Shown here: positions 14,445 to 17,921 of the stretch, piece after piece
Layout of the letters: each line of letters begins with the position of its first letter
Numbering within the stretch: the first letter of the stretch is position 1
DNA from: CALBPI01 sp039187375
Lineage (GTDB): Bacteria > Pseudomonadota > Gammaproteobacteria > Steroidobacterales > Woeseiaceae
NCBI GenBank assembly: GCA_039187375.1
Contig: JBCCZN010000038.1
Coordinates: forward strand, 1-17,921
DNA length: 17,921 nucleotides
Reading direction: 5' to 3'
Position numbers and translations under genes: made by a program
Notes under the pieces: model-generated
What the model saw: only the letters and a program-made list of their open reading frames with translations
The model's database searches: none
Told to the model about the DNA's origin: nothing

Positions 14445-16231
14445 TGTCCTCTGATTACAACATGATTGATCACACCTACGACGTCGTGGTGGTTGGTGCA
14501 GGCGGAGCAGGGTTGCGTGCTACGTTCGGTCTGGCCGAGGCCGGTTTTACGACCGCCTGTATCACCAAAGTGTTCCCGACTCGCAGCCACACGGTGGCGG
14601 CGCAGGGCGGTATTTCAGCGGCGCTGGGAAACATGGGTGAAGATGATTGGCGTTGGCATATGTACGACACCGTCAAAGGCGCCGATTGGCTTGGTGATCA
14701 GGACGCCATCGAGTACATGTGCAAAGAGGCGCCTAAAGCGGTGATCGAGCTGGAGCATTACGGTGTGCCGTTCTCGCGTACCGAAGCCGGCAAGATTTAC
14801 CAGCGCCCGTTCGGAGGCATGACGACGCACTTTGGTGAAGGGACTGCGCAGCGCACTTGTGCAGCTGCTGATCGCACCGGCCATGCGATGTTGCACACGC
14901 TCTACCAACAGTCGCTCAAACACGATGCCGAGTTTTTTATCGAATATTTTGCGATTGACCTCATCATGGTCGATGGCGAGTGCCGCGGCGTCGTGGCACT
15001 GAACATGGCTGAGGGAACGTTACACCGTTTCCGTGCCAGCAAGGTGATTCTGGCGACTGGCGGTTACGGGCGTGCCTACTTCTCCTGCACCTCGGCGCAC
15101 ACCTGTACCGGTGATGGCGGTGGCATGGTCGCGCGCGCGGGTCTGCCGTTGCAGGATATGGAGTTTGTGCAGTTCCATCCGACCGGTATCTACGGCGCCG
15201 GTTGTCTTATCACCGAAGGCTCGCGTGGTGAGGGTGGCTATCTGACCAACTCAGAAGGCGAGCGCTTTATGGAGCGTTATGCGCCCAATGCCAAGGATCT
15301 GGCCTCGCGCGATGTGGTCAGTCGTTCGATGACCATCGAGATTCAAGAGGGTCGTGGCGTGGGTGCGGAAAACGATCATATTTTCCTGCATCTCGAGCAT
15401 TTGGGACCGGAGGTCATTGACGAGCGCCTGCCGGGGATCGCAGAGACCGCTCGAATCTTTGCCGGGGTCGATGTCAACAAACAGCCGATTCCGGTATTGC
15501 CCACCGTCCACTACAACATGGGCGGTATTCCGACTGATTATCGCGGTCAGGTCGTGACGCTAAAAGACGGCGATCCGGACAGTGTTGTGCCCGGTCTGAT
15601 GGCGATCGGGGAAGCAGGTTGTGTCTCGGTACACGGTGCCAATCGTCTTGGTTCGAACTCACTGCTGGATCTGGTTGTCTTCGGTCGAGGTGCTGCGCAT
15701 TTCTGCGCGGAGACGATGAAACCGGGTGCCGCGCAACCGGAACTACCGAATGGTGCTGGACAAAATTCGGTCGATCAGCTGGATCGGTTGCGTTACGCCA
15801 AGGGCTCGCGCAAGACATCCGAGATCCGACTGGAGATGCAAAAGGTGATGCAACAACATGCGGCGGTGTTCCGTACTGACTCGTTGTTAAAAGAAGGTAT
15901 CGAGAAAATGGATCGCTGTGCCGCGGCGTTGGCAGATGTCAGCGTGTCCGATACGTCACTGATCTGGAATACAGATCTGATTGAGACAATCGAGCTGGAG
16001 AATCTAATGATCAATGCGATGGCGACGATTCGCTCAGCCGACAATCGGCTGGAGAGTCGCGGCGCGCAAGCGCGTGAGGACTATCCGGATCGCGATGATG
16101 AAAACTGGATGAAACACACGCTGGCATGGGTTGGTACGGATCACTCGGTGACCATTGACTATCGACCCGTACACAGTGAAACGCTCACCGACGAAGTCGA
16201 GGCGATTCCGCCCAAGGCACGGACCTACTAA
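14444..16231 (+). CDS. sdhA: Succinate dehydrogenase flavoprotein subunit
   Basis: SdhA oxidises succinate to fumarate with covalently bound FAD, in the TCA cycle and at the entry to the respiratory chain. The 595-residue product (E. coli 588) has the dinucleotide-binding motif VVVGAGGAGLRA (15-26), the FAD-attachment segment TRSHTVAAQGG with His49, GDGGGMVARAG, QFHPTGIYG, HGANRLGSNSLLDLVVFGRGA and the C-terminal SRGAQAREDYPDRDDENWMKHT. No unusual residue is evident in the active-site motifs. The start overlaps the sdhD stop (TGATG); a second ATG at 14462 is less likely. SdhE and the SdhAF4 homologue, which both act on this subunit, are encoded in the same operon. Confidence 0.98.
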   Translation: MSSDYNMIDHTYDVVVVGAGGAGLRATFGLAEAGFTTACITKVFPTRSHTVAAQGGISAALGNMGEDDWRWHMYDTVKGADWLGDQDAIEYMCKEAPKAVIELEHYGVPFSRTEAGKIYQRPFGGMTTHFGEGTAQRTCAAADRTGHAMLHTLYQQSLKHDAEFFIEYFAIDLIMVDGECRGVVALNMAEGTLHRFRASKVILATGGYGRAYFSCTSAHTCTGDGGGMVARAGLPLQDMEFVQFHPTGIYGAGCLITEGSRGEGGYLTNSEGERFMERYAPNAKDLASRDVVSRSMTIEIQEGRGVGAENDHIFLHLEHLGPEVIDERLPGIAETARIFAGVDVNKQPIPVLPTVHYNMGGIPTDYRGQVVTLKDGDPDSVVPGLMAIGEAGCVSVHGANRLGSNSLLDLVVFGRGAAHFCAETMKPGAAQPELPNGAGQNSVDQLDRLRYAKGSRKTSEIRLEMQKVMQQHAAVFRTDSLLKEGIEKMDRCAAALADVSVSDTSLIWNTDLIETIELENLMINAMATIRSADNRLESRGAQAREDYPDRDDENWMKHTLAWVGTDHSVTIDYRPVHSETLTDEVEAIPPKARTY

Positions 16232-16246
16232 TTCCGGAGTATTGTC

Positions 16247-17029
16247 ATGGCAGAATTTCGATTACCGAAAAACTCCCGCCCAACCGCGGGTCAGCACTAC
16301 CCAGCGCCAGTGGGTGCCACCAACACGCGCCGTTATGTGATCTATCGCTACGATCCGGATAGCGAGGCACCGCCACGCATGGACACCTATGACGTCGATA
16401 TCGACACTTGCGGTCCGATGGTTCTTGACGCGCTGATCAAGATCAAAAATGAAATTGATCCGACGTTGACGTTCAGACGCTCCTGTCGCGAAGGTATTTG
16501 TGGCTCGTGTGCGATGAATATTGGCGGCGGCAATACGCTGGCTTGCATCAAGTCAGCAGAGGAGGTCGGTGAGGAGGTGCGCATTTATCCGCTGCCGCAC
16601 ATGCCGGTCATCAAGGATCTGGTGCCTGATCTCACCAATTTCTATGCGCAATACGCATCGATCAAGCCATGGTTGCAGTCCAAAACGCCGCCGCCACCTG
16701 ATCAAGAGCGGCTGCAGAGCAAGGAGGATCAGGAACTGATCAACGAGCCCTCTGCCTGCATTCTGTGTGCCAGCTGTTCAACCAGCTGCCCAAGCTATTG
16801 GTGGAACTCAGATCGTTACCTTGGGCCTGCTGCGCTATTGGCGTCTTACCGCTGGCTGGTCGACAGTCGCGACGATGCGACTGGAGAGCGCTTGGACGAT
16901 CTGGAAGATCCGTTCCGGCTATACCGGTGCCATACGATTATGAACTGCACGCAAACCTGCCCGAAGGGTCTCAACCCGGCCAAGGCGATTGCGGAAACCA
17001 AGAAAATGATGGCCGAACGCCGTCACTGA
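16247..17029 (+). CDS. sdhB: Succinate dehydrogenase iron-sulfur subunit
   Basis: SdhB passes electrons from FAD to ubiquinone through three clusters. The 260-residue product has all the ligands: Cys80, Cys85, Cys88 and Cys100 for [2Fe-2S]; Cys171, Cys174, Cys177 and Cys238 for [4Fe-4S]; Cys181, Cys228 and Cys234 for [3Fe-4S]. The ordering follows the known SdhB pattern. It is longer than E. coli SdhB (238) mainly at the N-terminus, with a start PKNSRPTAGQHY like that of alphaproteobacterial and mitochondrial-type proteins. GGAG (16236-16239) lies 7 nt before the ATG. The stop is 6 bp before the sdhE ATG. Confidence 0.98.
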   Translation: MAEFRLPKNSRPTAGQHYPAPVGATNTRRYVIYRYDPDSEAPPRMDTYDVDIDTCGPMVLDALIKIKNEIDPTLTFRRSCREGICGSCAMNIGGGNTLACIKSAEEVGEEVRIYPLPHMPVIKDLVPDLTNFYAQYASIKPWLQSKTPPPPDQERLQSKEDQELINEPSACILCASCSTSCPSYWWNSDRYLGPAALLASYRWLVDSRDDATGERLDDLEDPFRLYRCHTIMNCTQTCPKGLNPAKAIAETKKMMAERRH

Positions 17030-17035
17030 TTGGCT

Positions 17036-17302
17036 ATGCATGCTGACCCCCAAATTCGCGCGCTGACCTGGCGTTGTCGCCGGGGAATGCGTGAGCTTGA
17101 CCAGCTGTTGGTGAGCTTTCTGAATCAGCATTATCTGGCGCTGTCAGAGGTCAAAAAGGCGGCATTTGAGCGCTTATTGGCGATGCAGGATCCGGTGTTG
17201 TTTGGTTTGTTGGTGCGGGGTGACACCACTGAGGACACAGACATTGCCGCGATCATTCATACCATCCTGGGTGACACTGACACCACGCAAATCTACACGT
17301 AG
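17036..17302 (+). CDS. sdhE: FAD assembly factor SdhE
   Basis: SdhE helps the covalent attachment of FAD to SdhA (human SDHAF2, yeast Sdh5). The 88-residue product has the family motif RRGMREL (residues 15-21; the conserved Arg-Gly-x-x-Glu) and the helical LLVSFLNQHY segment, and it matches the usual length of about 85-90. I chose ATG 17036; a TTG at 17030, directly after the sdhB stop, is possible. Its position after sdhB supports a role in complex II maturation. Its last 32 bp overlap the probable GTG start of ygfX. Confidence 0.95.
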   Translation: MHADPQIRALTWRCRRGMRELDQLLVSFLNQHYLALSEVKKAAFERLLAMQDPVLFGLLVRGDTTEDTDIAAIIHTILGDTDTTQIYT

Positions 17303-17681
17303 CGCACTGCTTCTGCTTTGGCTGGCTGCGCTGCTTCTGGTTGCCACGCTGGCATTGGCCATCCATGATCCCGTGCCACGCAGTGTCTTAGCGTGTGTAT
17401 CCGTCACCTGGGTTGCTATCGGCGTTTGGCAGGTGCAGCGCTGTGAGATTCCAGACAGGGTCTTTGTCTCGGCGCAGCTCGAGTGGCATTTGCAAATTAA
17501 CGGGACGCGGTGCGCTGCCCGCTTATCAAAGGCCTCACTGTGTTCGCGATATCTGTGTTTATTGGGTTGGCGGCTGGCTGACGGTCGAACGGCTGTAGCC
17601 TGGTTGGGCGGTCGGGCGCAGGACAAAGCGCGGCGGCATTTGATGATTCTGTGGCGCTGGCAGCGTCAGCTTCCCCACTAG
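17271..17681 (+). CDS. YgfX-like membrane protein (CptA family, DUF1434-like)
   Basis: A 136-residue protein with two adjacent hydrophobic segments near the N-terminus (about 10-30 and 37-52) and a basic, Trp-rich cytoplasmic tail ending in LMILWRWQRQLPH. This matches the layout and length of E. coli YgfX (135 residues), encoded right after sdhE. YgfX was reported as the toxin of a YgfYX (CptBA) pair acting on MreB and FtsZ, while YgfY is now known as the FAD assembly factor SdhE, so the toxin-antitoxin reading is doubtful. I chose GTG 17271, inside sdhE, because no other start precedes the first membrane segment; the ribosome binding site is poor. Sequence similarity is weak, so the call rests on position, length and topology. 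Confidence 0.7.
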   Translation: MTLTPRKSTRSALLLLWLAALLLVATLALAIHDPVPRSVLACVSVTWVAIGVWQVQRCEIPDRVFVSAQLEWHLQINGTRCAARLSKASLCSRYLCLLGWRLADGRTAVAWLGGRAQDKARRHLMILWRWQRQLPH

Positions 17682-17738
17682 AAAGACAGGGTGGGGTCTC
17701 GCTTGGTGTACCATCGCGGAATCGTTAGGGAAAAATAA

Positions 17739-17766
17739 GAACTTTCTGACGTGGCACAGGTCTATT
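17739..17766 (+). promoter_or_regulatory. Putative sigma-E-type promoter of rpoE (autoregulation)
   Basis: GAACTT (17739-17744), a 16-nt spacer and TCTATT (17761-17766) fit the sigma-E/AlgU promoter pattern (GAACTT, 16-17 nt, TCtga/TCtaa-like). Transcription would start near 17772, about 50 nt before the rpoE ATG. The -35 is a perfect match, and the -10 keeps the conserved TC. rpoE genes commonly have such a self-activating promoter. Confidence 0.68.
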
Positions 17767-17824
17767 GGGGGTGTGAAGACTCATCCCCGGACGTGGCGCG
17801 GGTAGCACAAAGGGGTTTGCCCGT

Positions 17825-17921
17825 ATGGGCTCAACGGCGGAAGACGCACAACTGGTGCGTCGGGTACAAAAGGGTGACAAAGGGGCGTTTGACCTGCTGG
17901 TGCTCAAGTACCAGCACAAGA
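17825..17921 (+). CDS. rpoE: RNA polymerase sigma-E factor, N-terminal fragment (cut by window end)
   Basis: Only the first 32 codons are present. The translated start contains LVRRVQKGDKGAFDLLVLKY followed by QHK, the conserved N-terminus (region 2.1) of RpoE/AlgU, the sigma factor of the envelope stress response. AGGGG (17811-17815) lies 9 nt before the ATG. The promoter-like GAACTT element upstream supports the call. It is 143 bp after ygfX; in Pseudomonas and relatives nadB often lies between sdhE/ygfX and rpoE, but it is absent here. Anti-sigma genes such as rseA would be expected to the right, outside the window. Confidence 0.9.
   Translation, partial: MGSTAEDAQLVRRVQKGDKGAFDLLVLKYQHK

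Noticed and set aside
17036..17681. sdhE-ygfX as a toxin-antitoxin module
   Set aside because: SdhE is a known FAD assembly factor with its RGxxE motif intact and sits in the sdh operon; nothing in the sequence supports an antitoxin role.
17673..17696. CCCCAC / GTGGGG inverted repeat at the end of ygfX as an operon terminator
   Set aside because: The stem is only 6 bp with a 12-nt loop, starts within the ygfX coding end and is not followed by a T run, so it is too weak to call.

Overview
The window is an ordinary, gene-dense stretch of chromosome from a Gram-negative gammaproteobacterium of fairly high GC. The evidence is Kdo synthesis (kdsA), an outer-membrane lipoprotein of the NlpD type, FtsB, a complete sdhCDAB operon, an rpoE-type sigma factor, and the block lysS-prfB-recJ-rpfE-like, which is known from xanthomonads and relatives. 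The species cannot be named from the sequence alone. I see no tRNA, rRNA, CRISPR array, insertion sequence, phage gene or attachment site, and no gene-free stretch longer than about 145 bases.

Layout. (1) 1-4443, plus strand: the 3' part of pyrG, then kdsA, eno, ftsB and truD, packed as one probable operon (CTP, Kdo, glycolysis, cell division, tRNA pseudouridine). ispD and ispF, which often lie between ftsB and truD in this group, are absent here. (2) 4432-4968, minus strand: a single Smr-domain gene overlapping the end of truD. (3) 5082-6993, plus strand: pcm, a DedA/YqaA-like membrane protein gene, and nlpD. No rpoS follows nlpD. (4) 6990-7364, minus strand: a small Mth938-domain (NDUFAF3-like) gene. 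(5) 7397-12546, plus strand: an RpfE-like protein gene, recJ, prfB with a textbook programmed +1 frameshift, and lysS. (6) 12543-13337, minus strand: ygfZ. (7) 13455-17681, plus strand: sdhAF4, sdhC, sdhD, sdhA, sdhB, sdhE and ygfX, a succinate dehydrogenase operon that begins and ends with assembly-factor genes. (8) 17825-end: the start of rpoE, preceded by a good match to a sigma-E-type promoter.

How the genes relate. The most coherent theme is maturation of respiratory and Fe-S enzymes. SdhAF4 and SdhE both act on the SdhA flavoprotein, YgfZ is a folate-dependent Fe-S maintenance protein, and the Mth938 protein belongs to the family of the mitochondrial complex I assembly factor NDUFAF3. 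The rest is housekeeping: translation (prfB, lysS), repair (recJ, pcm), envelope and division (ftsB, nlpD, kdsA), and tRNA modification (truD). Plus-strand neighbours are tightly coupled (GTGA, TAATG, TGATG, TAG-ATG junctions). All three convergent gene pairs overlap at their stop codons.

I found no convincing previously undescribed system. The points most worth a second look are the metal-dependent-type KdsA, the RpfE-like and Mth938 genes of unclear function, the sdh operon bracketed by two flavoprotein assembly factors, two similar extended -10 promoters with GC-rich discriminators, and the sigma-E autoregulation signal.
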